Assembly: GCF_025370755.1 (NCBI RefSeq)
Contig: NZ_JAMXFC010000005.1
Location: 124,001-188,000 of the forward strand
Length of the DNA: 64,000 nucleotides
DNA from: Laspinema sp. D2d
Lineage (GTDB): Bacteria; Cyanobacteriota; Cyanobacteriia; Cyanobacteriales; Laspinemataceae
Reading direction: 5' to 3'
Positions 17,695 to 26,684 of this stretch are shown piece by piece. Both the position numbers and the translations under genes were made by a program. The stretch's first letter is position 1. Each line of letters opens with the position of its first letter. The notes beneath the pieces were generated by a model. It was not told the DNA's origin. It worked only from the letters and a program-made list of their open reading frames with translations, and made no database searches.

Positions 17695-17771
17695 GTTCGT
17701 CCTAACAACTTCAGTCGTTATCCAAGTTCACTGGAACAACTTCAGTCGTTTCTCATGTTCGTAGTAACAAC
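17695..17771. repeat. 31-bp tandem direct repeat (2.5 units)
   Basis: Units 17695-17725, 17726-17756 and a partial 17757-17771 all start with GTTC and share the core AACAACTTCAGTCGTT, differing at a handful of positions. Units abut without spacers, so this is a short tandem repeat and not CRISPR. It sits between the cphA terminator and pcyA and may overlap the pcyA promoter region. Confidence 0.88.
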
Positions 17772-17855
17772 ATCCCAACTTCCCACCCCCTAAATAAGAT
17801 AAAATAAACACCGCGCCCCGCGTTATATTGATCCACCCTCATATAGGAAAAACCC

Positions 17856-18593
17856 GTGACATCAACCTCTAGTCCATCCCTACGAACCGAACAACATAGC
17901 CTGATCCAAAAACTCGCCGACTGCATCGAGGGAGTGTGGCAAGAACAGTTAGAACTCTCCCCTTATCCCCTCCCGGAGGACCTAGGATATGTCGAAGGAC
18001 GATTAGAAGGGGAAAAACTCAGAATTGAAAATCGCTGCTATCAGACCCCAGAATTTCGGAAAATCCATTTAGAACTGGCAAAAGTTGGCACTACCCTGGA
18101 TATTTTGCACTGCGTGATGTTTCCCAACCCCAACTATGATTTACCCATGTTTGGGACTGATTTAGTCGGTGCAAAAGGGAAAATCGGGGCTGCGATCGCC
18201 GACTTATCCCCCATTCGTCAAAAAGTCCTCCCCCCAGCTTATCAACAGCAACTTTCTGACTTACCGGCGATCGCTTTTACCAATCCCCGAGATCTCCCCC
18301 CCTGGGGTCATATCTTCTCAGAATTTTGCCTCTTTGTACGACCCGATAATTCTGTCGAAGAAACCCTATTTCTCGATCGCGTCAAAGCCTATATGCAAAT
18401 TCACTGCCAACAAGCCAGAAACACCCCAGCAACCCCCGAACTCCACAGCGAAATCCTTGCCGGACAACGCAATTACTGCGACCATCAGCGCAAAAATGAC
18501 AAAACGCGCCGAGTTTTAGAAAACGCTTTTGGCAACGAATGGGCCGAATATTATATGACCCAAGTCTTATTTGACCTGCCTGAAGAGGACTAA
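17856..18593 (+). CDS. pcyA: Phycocyanobilin:ferredoxin oxidoreductase PcyA
   Basis: PcyA reduces biliverdin IXalpha by four electrons from ferredoxin to phycocyanobilin, the chromophore of phycobilisomes and cyanobacterial phytochromes. The start is GTG 17856. At 245 residues it is the normal size. Key residues are in the block HLELAKVGTTLDILHCVMF followed by YDLPMFGTDLVG: this holds the Glu, His and Asp that correspond to Glu76, His88 and Asp105 of the Synechocystis enzyme. The motif AAIADLSPI and the C-terminal substrate-side YMTQVLFDLP are also typical. acyP starts six bases after its stop, so the two are probably co-transcribed. Confidence 0.97.
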   Translation: MTSTSSPSLRTEQHSLIQKLADCIEGVWQEQLELSPYPLPEDLGYVEGRLEGEKLRIENRCYQTPEFRKIHLELAKVGTTLDILHCVMFPNPNYDLPMFGTDLVGAKGKIGAAIADLSPIRQKVLPPAYQQQLSDLPAIAFTNPRDLPPWGHIFSEFCLFVRPDNSVEETLFLDRVKAYMQIHCQQARNTPATPELHSEILAGQRNYCDHQRKNDKTRRVLENAFGNEWAEYYMTQVLFDLPEED

Positions 18594-18599
18594 AAGACC

Positions 18600-18881
18600 A
18601 TGACCGAAACAAAGTGCGCTCACGTCTTAATTTCGGGAATCGTTCAGGGAGTCGGTTATCGATTTAGTACCGTCCATCAAGCGCAGAAATTAGGAGTATC
18701 TGGTTGGGTGAGAAACCTCACCGATGGTCGAGTCGAAGCCATCTTTGAAGGCAACCCCGAAACTCTCGATCGCATGATAGCTTGGTGTCATCAAGGACCC
18801 TCATCCGCCCAAGTCACCGAAGTCACCGTCACCTATCAACAACCCCAAGGACTCACCGGCTTCACCACCCGTTACAAATAA
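18600..18881 (+). CDS. acyP: Acylphosphatase
   Basis: A 93-residue acylphosphatase, which hydrolyses carboxyl-phosphate bonds such as that of 1,3-bisphosphoglycerate or carbamoyl phosphate. The catalytic arginine lies in GIVQGVGYRFS and the catalytic asparagine in GWVRNLTDGRVEAIFEG, the two invariant features of the family. ATG 18600 follows the pcyA stop by only six bases. No functional link with bilin synthesis is known to me; operon sharing seems incidental. Confidence 0.95.
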   Translation: MTETKCAHVLISGIVQGVGYRFSTVHQAQKLGVSGWVRNLTDGRVEAIFEGNPETLDRMIAWCHQGPSSAQVTEVTVTYQQPQGLTGFTTRYK

Positions 18882-18891
18882 CACCCCGTCG

Positions 18892-18912
18892 GGACAAGGC
18901 AATGCCTTGTCC
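18892..18912 (+). terminator. Palindromic hairpin after acyP
   Basis: GGACAAGGC-AAT-GCCTTGTCC is a perfect 9-bp stem with a 3-base loop, 11 bases past the acyP stop. It lacks a T-run but its position suggests a 3'-end hairpin for the pcyA-acyP transcript. Similar hairpins are common intergenic repeats in cyanobacteria. Confidence 0.5.
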
Positions 18913-19043
18913 TATCCCCTATCACATCATAAACCCCTCAATTCTAAAACCGTTGTTTTTTTGGGGTGAATGACTTAAAATAAAAGAGAGAAAAAATCAC
19001 CGAAACCTTGTAATTACCCATCAATTCTATACCCACGATTGTT

Positions 19044-19253
19044 ATGAATACGCCACTGGTCAACGCCCTATTTCAATTGATTCATTCCCTATCCCCAGAA
19101 GACCGGGCCGCCTTAGAAGAAAAACTATTTTTTGACAATGCTTATCCCTCTACCCCCGAGGCGATTAACCTGGCTTTGCACAGCAGTAGCTTTGATTTTC
19201 TCAACGACGAACCAGACCTTTATACCATCGACGATGGAGAACCCATTGTATGA
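19044..19253 (+). CDS. Putative antitoxin of MazF-type pair
   Basis: A 69-residue acidic protein (LSPEDRAALEEKLFF, ending DDGEPIV) with a short helical N-terminus and a disordered acidic tail, as expected of a type II antitoxin that inserts into its toxin. It overlaps the toxin start by four bases (ATGA), the classic coupled arrangement. No DNA-binding fold is recognisable, so autoregulation is uncertain. The antitoxin role is inferred from size and context. Confidence 0.75.
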   Translation: MNTPLVNALFQLIHSLSPEDRAALEEKLFFDNAYPSTPEAINLALHSSSFDFLNDEPDLYTIDDGEPIV

Positions 19254-19597
19254 ATTTGACTAAAGGCGATATTGTTTTAGTGCCTTTTCCCTTCACAGAC
19301 CTGAGTCAAACCAAGCTACGGCCTGCGGTAGTTTTGTGGGTAGATTCACAAGGGCAAGATATTACGGTCTGCTTTATCTCTTCACAAAATCTTGATTGCA
19401 CAAGTGATGATGAATTTATAATTGAACCCAGCGACCCAGAATTTGCCCGAACTGGCCTGAAACTGGCTTCAAAAATTAGAGTAGCTAGAGTAGTTACTCT
19501 TGAGCGCCGACTTATTAAAAGACGATTAGGCAGCTTAGGTCAGCAACAGATTCAACACCTTAATGCTGCATTGAGTCGCGCTTTTCAGATTAATTAA
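19250..19597 (+). CDS. MazF/PemK-like mRNA interferase toxin
   Basis: A 115-residue MazF/PemK family endoribonuclease. The SH3-like fold is shown by the start GDIVLVPFPFTDLSQTKLRPAVVLW, in which the conserved GD(I/V)(V/W)LV, the F-P-F-T-D segment, and the RPAVV strand mark the family. The later strand ASKIRVARVVTLE, with Leu-Gly-Ser-Leu near the end, fits too. The FPFTD subtype is the one typical of cyanobacterial and archaeal MazF-like proteins. It is translationally coupled to the upstream antitoxin. Cleavage site specificity is unknown. Confidence 0.88.
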   Translation: MNLTKGDIVLVPFPFTDLSQTKLRPAVVLWVDSQGQDITVCFISSQNLDCTSDDEFIIEPSDPEFARTGLKLASKIRVARVVTLERRLIKRRLGSLGQQQIQHLNAALSRAFQIN

Positions 19598-19622
19598 TAG
19601 AATAAAGTAACCTTATCCTTAA

Positions 19623-20642
19623 CTAATGAGAAATCAATATCACCGGAGCGGATGCCTTTCTAGCCGTTTTTCTCCACAGGTCTAGCTGTTCTAATCCATT
19701 TTTTGAAAGAATCTCAAAATGAGAGTTCACCCGCTCAAACGACTCTCTACAGGAGGCTTTATAAAAACATAGAATGTCTTTGATTTCCCGTTCCGTCAGC
19801 ATTCTTTCCTGATTCCAAGTGCATTCTTCATAGAGGAGGTCCAGAATCTGCTGAGAAATTAGCTCTTTTTTAAGTTTCTCCAATGCCTGAATTCGTTCAG
19901 TAACTTGGTAAAAAGTCTCCCCTTTTAAATGTTGAGCCGTAAAATAGGCTCTTAATAGATTTGCATAAGCTAAATATGAGGTGTAAATATATTCTAAAGA
20001 GAGCTGAATCAACTCACCTTTTTGATACCGACTAATTAAGTCCTGTAAATGAACTTCCAGGTGATTAAGTAATTCCAGGGTCTTTATTCCCAAACCTTCA
20101 GTTAATCCGACTTGATCTAACTTTCCCGATAACGTCTCCGCTTGCTTGATATAAATCTGAGTTTCTTTAAAGAGCTTTCTCTGCTCATTGCTCAACAAAC
20201 TATCAATTTGAGAACTAATTCGATCCAGCTTTCGGCTGAGTTTATTGATTTGGGAACTGATTTTACAAAAGCCAATCAAATTCAGTCCCAAATTTAAACT
20301 CAGCAAACCTGTATTCATCCAGGCAATAAATTGTAACTGATTGACTAAATTATAAATTTCATTAACGCGCTGGCTAACCTCATCCAGTCTTTTGGAGATA
20401 ACCACACCTTGGAACAAAGATTCTACTACATCAGTAGCAACCAATGCGGCTGATAATGGCGTAAAACTGACACCCCATTTGATTCCCACTTTTAAGAGTT
20501 CGGGTGCTGCTTGCTCCAAATGGGCAACAATTTGTTTTGTAGCAACATCTCTCGCTACACCGCCACTAATCATGATTTCTCCAGCCTTATAAGCTTCTAT
20601 GAGATGCTCAGGGAGTTGGACTAAAAATTGGGGGGGTGTCAT
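19623..20642 (-). CDS. Uncharacterised coiled-coil, membrane-associated partner of kinase
   Basis: A 339-residue protein with no family I recognise. N-terminal ~90 residues include amphipathic helices and a Gly/Ala-rich hydrophobic stretch (GVSFTPLSAALVATDVV). Next comes a predicted coiled coil (SKRLDEVSQRVNEIYNLVNQL), a hydrophobic hairpin (WMNTGLLSLNLGLNLIGF), then a second heptad-like coiled coil (INKLSRKLDRISSQIDSLL). The remainder is all-helical. A hydrophobic hairpin between two coiled coils resembles alpha-helical pore-forming or membrane-remodelling proteins, but this is inference. Its ATG directly follows the kinase stop codon (TAA then ATG), so the two are translationally coupled. 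Confidence 0.82.
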   Translation of the reverse strand: MTPPQFLVQLPEHLIEAYKAGEIMISGGVARDVATKQIVAHLEQAAPELLKVGIKWGVSFTPLSAALVATDVVESLFQGVVISKRLDEVSQRVNEIYNLVNQLQFIAWMNTGLLSLNLGLNLIGFCKISSQINKLSRKLDRISSQIDSLLSNEQRKLFKETQIYIKQAETLSGKLDQVGLTEGLGIKTLELLNHLEVHLQDLISRYQKGELIQLSLEYIYTSYLAYANLLRAYFTAQHLKGETFYQVTERIQALEKLKKELISQQILDLLYEECTWNQERMLTEREIKDILCFYKASCRESFERVNSHFEILSKNGLEQLDLWRKTARKASAPVILISH

Positions 20643-22418
20643 TTAAAGTTTATCCAGTCCATTTTGAAATTTATAGCTGTAAATCGAGAAAATCGTCTGG
20701 ATAAATAAAAGTTTTTTGCGCCTATTGTTGTACCGAATAAAGAAAAAGATTGAGAACAAGAGCGCCGCTAGTACAATCAAGGGCCAAAATTGAGAAACAG
20801 GATTATTTTGCGGCATCTGAGTAGTCTGATTTATAGTGGCTTTATTACAAAAAAATAGCTTATTTGAGAATGATATGCCCTCACATACCGAGTTTCCTGC
20901 ATCCGCTAACTTTGTATTTATAACGGTCATTCCTTCAGAAACTGGTGAATTAGGAAAGAATTTTTTAGTAAAGAAAATACCTATTGCTATCAGCAACATA
21001 GAAGTCCCTGCCTCTAAAAGATTCGACTGTGCTGCTTGCTTAAGTGGCTTTTTGGTTAGGAGCGACTGGTAAGGTTCAGAATTTTTGGTGATGACCTCTT
21101 TAAATACACCTTCTGCATTAGACTCTTCAAAGAATAATCGCAAGAGTTGCTTGGCAATCGCTTCTAATTTTTCATCTCGTTCTTGCGAATTTTTAAGAAG
21201 TTTGATTTTAGAAATTTCTACTAAAATCAGATTTTTATTAGCCTCCATTTTTTCTTGAGGCATGGATAAAGAGTTGACCAGTTCTAATAGGTGAGTTATC
21301 CAGAGAGATAAAATGTCTTCTTCCTTGACATTCGTTTCTTTCTTATGCTGTTCTGTGAATCCCTCTAAAAATCCATAAATTTTCTCAGTGAGATTTTTGC
21401 TTTCAGTCGGAGGAGTCGTCCAGAAAATACGTTTGTAGATTGCCTGAAGCTGATAAACTTCTAAGGATTCAAGTGTCCAATACAAGCCGGATTTTTTAGT
21501 GGATTCTGTGTCAGGTGGGGGGGTGTCGGAGGATTCCTCTTCGCTGGATAAGGAGTTCAGAACATCATCCGCTGAAGAATAGCGTCGGTTCGTGGCACGT
21601 TCGAGCATTTTGTCCAAAATTGAACCGAGGCGATCGCTCACTGAATTGTTGTTTAAGTATTGCCGCCAAATCCAGGTATCTTCAGTATCATTAAATAATT
21701 CAAATGGAGAGACTTGAGTCATTAAATGAATACAGGTTACCCCTAAACTATATAGATCACTGGCAAAGACGGCTTTTCCTTTGGCTTGTTCTGGGGCAAC
21801 ATAGGCGGGACTCCCGATTGAGGTTCCCGTATTAATCATCGAGGTTCCGGTTACTGATTTTGCCGCACCCCAATCCACAAGAACGAGTTTTCCATCCGTA
21901 GCGCGACGAATAATGTTCTCAGGTTTAATATCCCGGTGGATTGCCTTGGCGTCGTGGATAACCTTCAACACGGGCAATAAATCATGGAGTAATATCCCAA
22001 TTTTTGTTTCAGTAAAAGGTCCTTCCTGCTTCAATTCCTCTGCTAAATTGTCCCCTTCAATAAACTCTTGCACTAAATATTGATAGTTGTCTTGGGCAAA
22101 CGAGGTTAACAGGGCAGGAATTTGAGGATGGTCGCCTAATTTTTTCAACCAATCCGCTTCTTGGTGAAAGAATTGTGTAGCTCTTTCAACATTGTTGGGA
22201 TTGACGTTAGCCGGAGAAAACTGCTTAATCACACAACGGGGTTCAGTAGGGTCTGAGCTATCTACCCCTAAGAATGTTCGGCTAAACCCGCCTTCGCCAA
22301 TGGGTTTAATCGCTCTATAACGCTCCTGAAGTAGTAATTTAGAGCCACAATTTTGACAAAATTTGGTTTGGTCTACATTCTTAGGATTCTTGCAATCAGG
22401 ATTAAGGCAATAGCTCAT
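20643..22418 (-). CDS. Zinc-ribbon Ser/Thr protein kinase with C-terminal membrane helices
   Basis: A 591-residue kinase using ATG 22418 (MSYCLNPDC); the in-frame TTG at 22424 is rejected because the same opening marks family starts. The zinc ribbon Cys4-Cys9 ... Cys20-Cys23 precedes the kinase domain: glycine loop GEGGFSRTFLG, VAIK-type lysine in CVIKQF, catalytic HRDIKPENI, DFG replaced by the conservative DWG (LVDWGAAK), and activation-segment GSPAYVAPEQ. After residue 300 there is a helical domain (ESKNLTEKIYGFLEGF and beyond), and two membrane segments close to the C-terminus (EAGTSMLLIAIGIFF and FWPLIVLAALLFSIFFF). The kinase should be cytosolic. It is the first gene of a two-gene operon with the coiled-coil partner. 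Confidence 0.93.
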   Translation of the reverse strand: MSYCLNPDCKNPKNVDQTKFCQNCGSKLLLQERYRAIKPIGEGGFSRTFLGVDSSDPTEPRCVIKQFSPANVNPNNVERATQFFHQEADWLKKLGDHPQIPALLTSFAQDNYQYLVQEFIEGDNLAEELKQEGPFTETKIGILLHDLLPVLKVIHDAKAIHRDIKPENIIRRATDGKLVLVDWGAAKSVTGTSMINTGTSIGSPAYVAPEQAKGKAVFASDLYSLGVTCIHLMTQVSPFELFNDTEDTWIWRQYLNNNSVSDRLGSILDKMLERATNRRYSSADDVLNSLSSEEESSDTPPPDTESTKKSGLYWTLESLEVYQLQAIYKRIFWTTPPTESKNLTEKIYGFLEGFTEQHKKETNVKEEDILSLWITHLLELVNSLSMPQEKMEANKNLILVEISKIKLLKNSQERDEKLEAIAKQLLRLFFEESNAEGVFKEVITKNSEPYQSLLTKKPLKQAAQSNLLEAGTSMLLIAIGIFFTKKFFPNSPVSEGMTVINTKLADAGNSVCEGISFSNKLFFCNKATINQTTQMPQNNPVSQFWPLIVLAALLFSIFFFIRYNNRRKKLLFIQTIFSIYSYKFQNGLDKL

Positions 22419-22424
22419 AATCAA

Positions 22425-22798
22425 CCTCGGAATTACCCATACTCAATTATTCTAAGGCTGCCTGAGTATTTTTGGATAGGAGGTTTGATGCTCTTATTAG
22501 CCTATCCTTAAGTCACTTGGGGATATTCAACCCTTAAAATACTTATTGCACCGGGCTTTCAGAAGTTAATAAGTATTGTTAAGTTTTCCAGTCTGGCTGT
22601 TTACCAAAAACATCAAGATAAGGGTATAGCGGTTCAGTGGATCCATCTTCACCCCAAGTCCCTCTCCCATCTTGCCAGAGGGACCCGGGGTGAGGGCTGT
22701 ACCTTATGGACATGAGAAACGCTATAGGTTGAATTGAACATCTGAAAGATTTAAAATAGGAGGGGTAAAATCTGCCCATTTTATCGAGGAAACTAGCC
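22425..22798. other. Spacer between kinase and Uma2 with MITE-like element
   Basis: A 374-base divergent spacer containing a 103-bp inverted-repeat element (22625-22727). The kinase-operon promoter and the Uma2 promoter should both be here. The minus frame 22579-22851 overlaps the element and the Uma2 gene and is not called. Confidence 0.5.
22625..22727. repeat. MITE-like element with TATAGCGGTTC termini
   Basis: The left end TATAGCGGTTC and the right end GAAACGCTATA are imperfect inverted repeats. The interior carries a CCCCAAGTCCC / GGGACCCGGGG hairpin. The same terminus occurs alone at 35026 (plus), 35887-35919 (minus) and 54117-54147 (minus). It is about 100 bp with no coding capacity, which fits a miniature non-autonomous element. 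Confidence 0.7.
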
Positions 22799-23422
22799 AT
22801 GTATGCGGTGATTTCTCCTGAAGAAATTAAATTGCCAGCGGGCAGTGTCATTCGGCTACCGGGAACCTGGCAGGAGTATCAAGCTTTATGCGATCGCCGT
22901 GGGGACGGTTCCATTCCCCGAATTAAATATCATTCTGGAGAAGTATGGCTGATGTCTCCCTTGCCAAAACACGGACGTGATGCGCATTTGATTGCTGCCA
23001 TCATCACCACGTTGCTGGATAACCAGGAACAGGAATATGATGCCTTTACGCCAGTCACAATGCAACTGCCAGAAGAAAGCGGCATCGAGCCGGACTATTG
23101 TTTTTACATTGACCATTGGCAAGCGGTTTCGGGCAAAGAACGGATTGATTGGCGCAATGACCCCCCGCCCGATTTGGTGTTAGAAATTGATGTGACCAGT
23201 TATTCAGATGTACAGGATTATCTACCCTATCGAGTCCCAGAGGTCTGGTTATTTCGTCAACAACAATTGTTGATTTACCAGCTTCAAGGCGATGAGTATG
23301 AGGTCAAATCCCAAAGTCTATACTTCCCAGAGTTGAACTTAGCTGATATCGTCGCCCGATGTTTGGAAATTGCCTATCAACGCAACACTAGCGCAGCAAT
23401 TCGTCACTTGAGGCAGCAGTGA
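22799..23422 (+). CDS. Uma2 family (DUF820) putative nuclease-fold protein
   Basis: A 207-residue Uma2 protein, distinct from the one at 8639. Fold motifs: the N-terminal PGTWQEYQALCDRRGDGSIPRI, HSGEVWLMSPLPKHGRDAH, the active-site Asp in GIEPDYCFYI, and DLVLEIDVTSYSD. Family members typically read LVVEVLSPS here; the LEIDVTSYSD version keeps an acidic pair but replaces Pro-Ser-Thr, and the downstream lysine is hard to place, so catalysis is less certain. It diverges from the kinase operon. Confidence 0.88.
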   Translation: MYAVISPEEIKLPAGSVIRLPGTWQEYQALCDRRGDGSIPRIKYHSGEVWLMSPLPKHGRDAHLIAAIITTLLDNQEQEYDAFTPVTMQLPEESGIEPDYCFYIDHWQAVSGKERIDWRNDPPPDLVLEIDVTSYSDVQDYLPYRVPEVWLFRQQQLLIYQLQGDEYEVKSQSLYFPELNLADIVARCLEIAYQRNTSAAIRHLRQQ

Positions 23423-23719
23423 GGAATACTTGAGGCGCAGGGAAGGGCAGATGTTTTTCTTGTTGATACTAAATTCGGTGGTCAAAAGTCGGTGTTTTCT
23501 ATGACGCTGCGTTTGGCGCAGCCTGCGCGACAGCGCTTAGGCAGGTTATAGCCGTGGGAGCATTTCAATTTTGCCCAAAAACCGATCTGACCTCTCTCCG
23601 CCCTGCCCTTATAAGAGTAAAAATATACTCCGGTAAGGGGTTCTTAAATCGGCTAATTCTTACGTCATGATTACTCCCACAATTAAAAGGGTGGGCCATT
23701 GCTCACCCTTTCAATTAAC
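23423..23719. other. Spacer with palindromic repeat remnants
   Basis: About 300 bases between Uma2 and sufS stop codons (convergent). It holds a GCTGCG / CGCAGC hairpin at 23507-23523 with an adjacent CCTGC...GCAGG palindrome (about 23523-23546), then the suf terminator. No gene is seen. Confidence 0.5.
23686..23711 (-). terminator. Terminator of the suf operon
   Basis: AAAGGGTG pairs with CACCCTTT around a 10-base loop, nine bases past the sufS stop. On the minus strand the stem is followed by TTTTAATTG, a modest T-run. It probably ends the suf transcript. Confidence 0.75.
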
Positions 23720-24982
23720 TTACCCAAATATGCCCCCAAAAAACTCGATCGCCTCTTTTAATGCCCCAATAAACGCATCAATTTCTTCCCGAGTATTGTA
23801 GAAATACAAACTCGCTCGGGCGGTGGATTGTGCACCTATGACACGGTGTAAAGGTTGGGTGCAATGATGTCCAGCACGAATCGCGACTCCTGCTTGATCT
23901 AAAATAGTGGAAAGGTCATGGGGATGGACTGTGCCGCAGGTAAATGAGGCTAATGCCGCTCGTCCTGAACCATCTGCTTGCGGTTGAGGTCCGTAAATTT
24001 TGACATCAGAAATCGGGTTGAGTTGCTCGAACAAATAGGCGGTTAACTGTTTCTCATAGTCATAGATTTTATCCAGGCCAATGCTGCTGAGATAGTCTAC
24101 TGCTGCACCCAATGCTACCGCTTCTCCGATCGCAGGCGTACCCGCTTCAAATTTATGAGGCACATCCGCATAGGTGGAATGGTCTAAAAATACATCGGCA
24201 ATCATCTCACCTCCCCCTAAAAAGGGCGGCATCGATCGCAACAGGGCCAGTTTGCCATACAGGAAGCCAATTCCTGTCGGCGCACACATTTTATGTCCCG
24301 ATGCCACTAACCAATCACAATCCATTTCCTGGACATCAATCGGCAAATGTGGCATACTTTGACAAGCATCAATTAAGACTTTTGCGCCCTTTTCATGGGC
24401 CAGAGCAGCAATTTCTTTGACTGGATTAATACAACCCAAGGTATTAGAAATATGCACGACTGCTACTAATTTTGTTTTATCAGATAGCAGGGTTTGATAT
24501 TGGTCTATATCAAACTCTTGAGTTGCCGTGAGTTCGACAAATTTGAGAACTGCTCCTGTTTTTTGGGCTAGAATTTGCCAAGGAACTAAGTTGCTGTGAT
24601 GTTCCATGACGGTGAGAATAATTTCATCTCCCGCGCTAATATTACTGACTCCCCAAGTATTAGCAACGAGGTTAATTCCCTCACTGGCATTGCGGGTATA
24701 GATGATTTCTTGTTCCGATGCCGCATTGACAAATTTAGCAATTTTTTCTCGGGCCCCTTCATAAGCATCGGTAGCACGTCCACTAAGAGTATGAACTCCT
24801 CTATGAACGTTAGCATTGTCAAAATCATAGTAATGCCGCAAGGCATCCAAAACCTGCACCGGCTTTTGGGAAGTGGCGGCGTTATCTAAATAAACTAAGG
24901 GTTTACCATGAATTTCTTGATTTAAAATCGGGAAATCAGGGCGAACTTTTTGCGCTAATGTTTTTTCTCGGGTAACTATCAT
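23720..24982 (-). CDS. sufS: Cysteine desulfurase SufS
   Basis: SufS is a PLP-dependent group II cysteine desulfurase that supplies sulfur for Fe-S cluster assembly. At 420 residues it has normal length. The PLP Schiff-base lysine is in [21 protein letters not shown], and the catalytic Cys is in [12 protein letters not shown], with the group II signature [17 protein letters not shown] and [18 protein letters not shown] are the usual N-terminal motifs. It is the last gene of the suf cluster, separated from sufD by a 328-base spacer full of palindromes. It may be read from its own or the operon promoter. Confidence 0.97.
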   Translation of the reverse strand: MIVTREKTLAQKVRPDFPILNQEIHGKPLVYLDNAATSQKPVQVLDALRHYYDFDNANVHRGVHTLSGRATDAYEGAREKIAKFVNAASEQEIIYTRNASEGINLVANTWGVSNISAGDEIILTVMEHHSNLVPWQILAQKTGAVLKFVELTATQEFDIDQYQTLLSDKTKLVAVVHISNTLGCINPVKEIAALAHEKGAKVLIDACQSMPHLPIDVQEMDCDWLVASGHKMCAPTGIGFLYGKLALLRSMPPFLGGGEMIADVFLDHSTYADVPHKFEAGTPAIGEAVALGAAVDYLSSIGLDKIYDYEKQLTAYLFEQLNPISDVKIYGPQPQADGSGRAALASFTCGTVHPHDLSTILDQAGVAIRAGHHCTQPLHRVIGAQSTARASLYFYNTREEIDAFIGALKEAIEFFGGIFG

Positions 24983-25310
24983 GGTCCTGAATGAATAAAG
25001 GATGAATGGGTTGGAGATGTGAAAAAAATCAGTTAGAGAAAATTAATGCAAATTTATTCAAATTTCTCTCTTCGTGGGCTAAGGGAGGCTTTTTCCTGTG
25101 AGCCTCCATCGTTGAGGGTGCGGGTTAAATCAGACTTGTAAACATCCGGATTGATCCCCCCAACCCCCCTTAACAAGGGGGGCTTTTTAGTCTTTGGCGA
25201 AGAGTCTAAAGAAAAAGTTGTTATCATGGTTTTTTATAAGTTGAAGACTTGGGTTGTAGAGACGCAATTTTTTACGTCTCTACATCGATAAATTCCTCAA
25301 TGTGGAGAAA
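24983..25310. other. Repeat-filled spacer inside the suf cluster
   Basis: The 328 bases between sufD and sufS hold three palindromic units: GGAGGCT...AGCCTCC (about 25084-25107), a CCCCCC/GGGGGG hairpin with a T-run at about 25155-25190, and GTAGAGACG...CGTCTCTAC (about 25256-25283). The last two are of intergenic-repeat type. No gene is seen; sufS may have its own promoter here. Confidence 0.6.
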
Positions 25311-26684
25311 TTAGATACTTTTGCAAGCAACACATCGAGAAATTTTCGTTTGCAAGGCAGCGGACGGTAATTCTTGGAGAATTTCTCCGGCAAATCCATC
25401 AATCAGTAAGCTGCGACTCATCACAGGGTCTAATCCGCGACTCCGCAAGTAGAAGAGTTCATCTTCTTCCAGTTGGCTAATGGTAGCACCGTGAGAACAT
25501 TTGACGTTATCAGCGGTGATTTCTAGTTGGGGTTTGGTATCGACTCTGGCTTTTGGCGAGAGCAATAAGGTACGATTCAACTGGCTGGCATCGGTGAGTT
25601 GTGCCGGTTTGGGAACAAAAACTTTGCCATTAAACACGCCCTGGGCTGCATCATCAATGATACATTTGTGTAGTTGTTTGCTAGTGCCGTTGGGATGGTT
25701 AAGCACGATCGCACTGTGAGTATCGCTGACTTGTTTCCCAGCGGCGATCGCCAATCCGTTGAGGGTGGTATAGGTTCCTTCCCCCTGTTGGTACACTTCC
25801 AGATGATGCCGAGAGAGTAAACCGCCGGTGGAAACTGCGGTACAGGAATAATTGCTATCTTTCGCTTGGGCGATCGCAGTCTTGCCAATATGGAACGAGT
25901 TGGTACTCTCACGCTGGATTTTGGCATGAGTCACTTGAGCATTTTCTGTTACCCAAATTTCCGTAACAGCATTGGTAAAATAAGGTGCATTTCCCTTAAA
26001 ATTACCGCAGGAATCGTCATCGGCAACTACATATTCCTCGATCGCGGTGCAGCGACTTCCCCGTTCCGCTACCACTAAACAGCGGGGTTGAATCAACCGA
26101 GGTTGATCCCCAGGAACTGCCATAAATAATAGATGAATGGGTTTGTCAACTGCCACATTTTTGGCAATCCATACCACTGCTGCATCCATCAATCCGGCGG
26201 TATTTAAAGAGGTAAACACCTCTTTGTTGCCGTCAACATTGCCCAAATATTTTGGCAAATCAGTCTGCAATAATTCTGGCAATTGTCCTAGATTTCCGAC
26301 AAATACCCCTTCCGGTAACGCAGAAACATTGGAAAGTTCAGCCGAATAACAGCCGTTGACAAAAACTAAGCGGCTGTCTAGCATTTCGGGTAACACAAAA
26401 GGCGCGATTCCCGTCGCCGGAATTGCCTCGGGAGGTGCTGCCTGGAACGTCAATGCTTGTAACCCAGATAAATCCGTAACTCGCCATTCCTCATCTTTGC
26501 GAGTCGGCATTGCCAACTCTCGTACCCAGGTTGCCGAATTATCCCGCACCTGCTGCAATAACGCGGCAATCGGGGGTGCAATTCCATATTCTGGATTCAC
26601 CACCGGCGCAGGAGAGGCAACTGCCTGTTTCAACAATTCATCTAAATAAGACACTTGGGGTTTTTTAGAAACCTCTATAACCAT
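25311..26684 (-). CDS. sufD: Fe-S cluster assembly protein SufD
   Basis: SufD is the scaffold subunit that pairs with SufB and SufC in the SufBC2D complex. It has 457 residues from the ATG at 26684, which overlaps the sufC stop by one base (TAATG); the longer frame from 26723 lies inside sufC and is rejected. The family core SRHHLEVYQQGEGTYTTLNGL and RVDTKPQLEITADNVKCSHGATIS with QLEEDELFYLRSRGL are clear. The final segment (SRSLLIDGFAGEIL) is typical. It is tightly coupled to sufC. Confidence 0.96.
   Translation of the reverse strand: MVIEVSKKPQVSYLDELLKQAVASPAPVVNPEYGIAPPIAALLQQVRDNSATWVRELAMPTRKDEEWRVTDLSGLQALTFQAAPPEAIPATGIAPFVLPEMLDSRLVFVNGCYSAELSNVSALPEGVFVGNLGQLPELLQTDLPKYLGNVDGNKEVFTSLNTAGLMDAAVVWIAKNVAVDKPIHLLFMAVPGDQPRLIQPRCLVVAERGSRCTAIEEYVVADDDSCGNFKGNAPYFTNAVTEIWVTENAQVTHAKIQRESTNSFHIGKTAIAQAKDSNYSCTAVSTGGLLSRHHLEVYQQGEGTYTTLNGLAIAAGKQVSDTHSAIVLNHPNGTSKQLHKCIIDDAAQGVFNGKVFVPKPAQLTDASQLNRTLLLSPKARVDTKPQLEITADNVKCSHGATISQLEEDELFYLRSRGLDPVMSRSLLIDGFAGEILQELPSAALQTKISRCVACKSI

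Noticed and set aside
17695-17771. Possible CRISPR array
   Set aside because: The 31-base units abut directly without spacers, there are only 2.5 units, and no cas genes are near.
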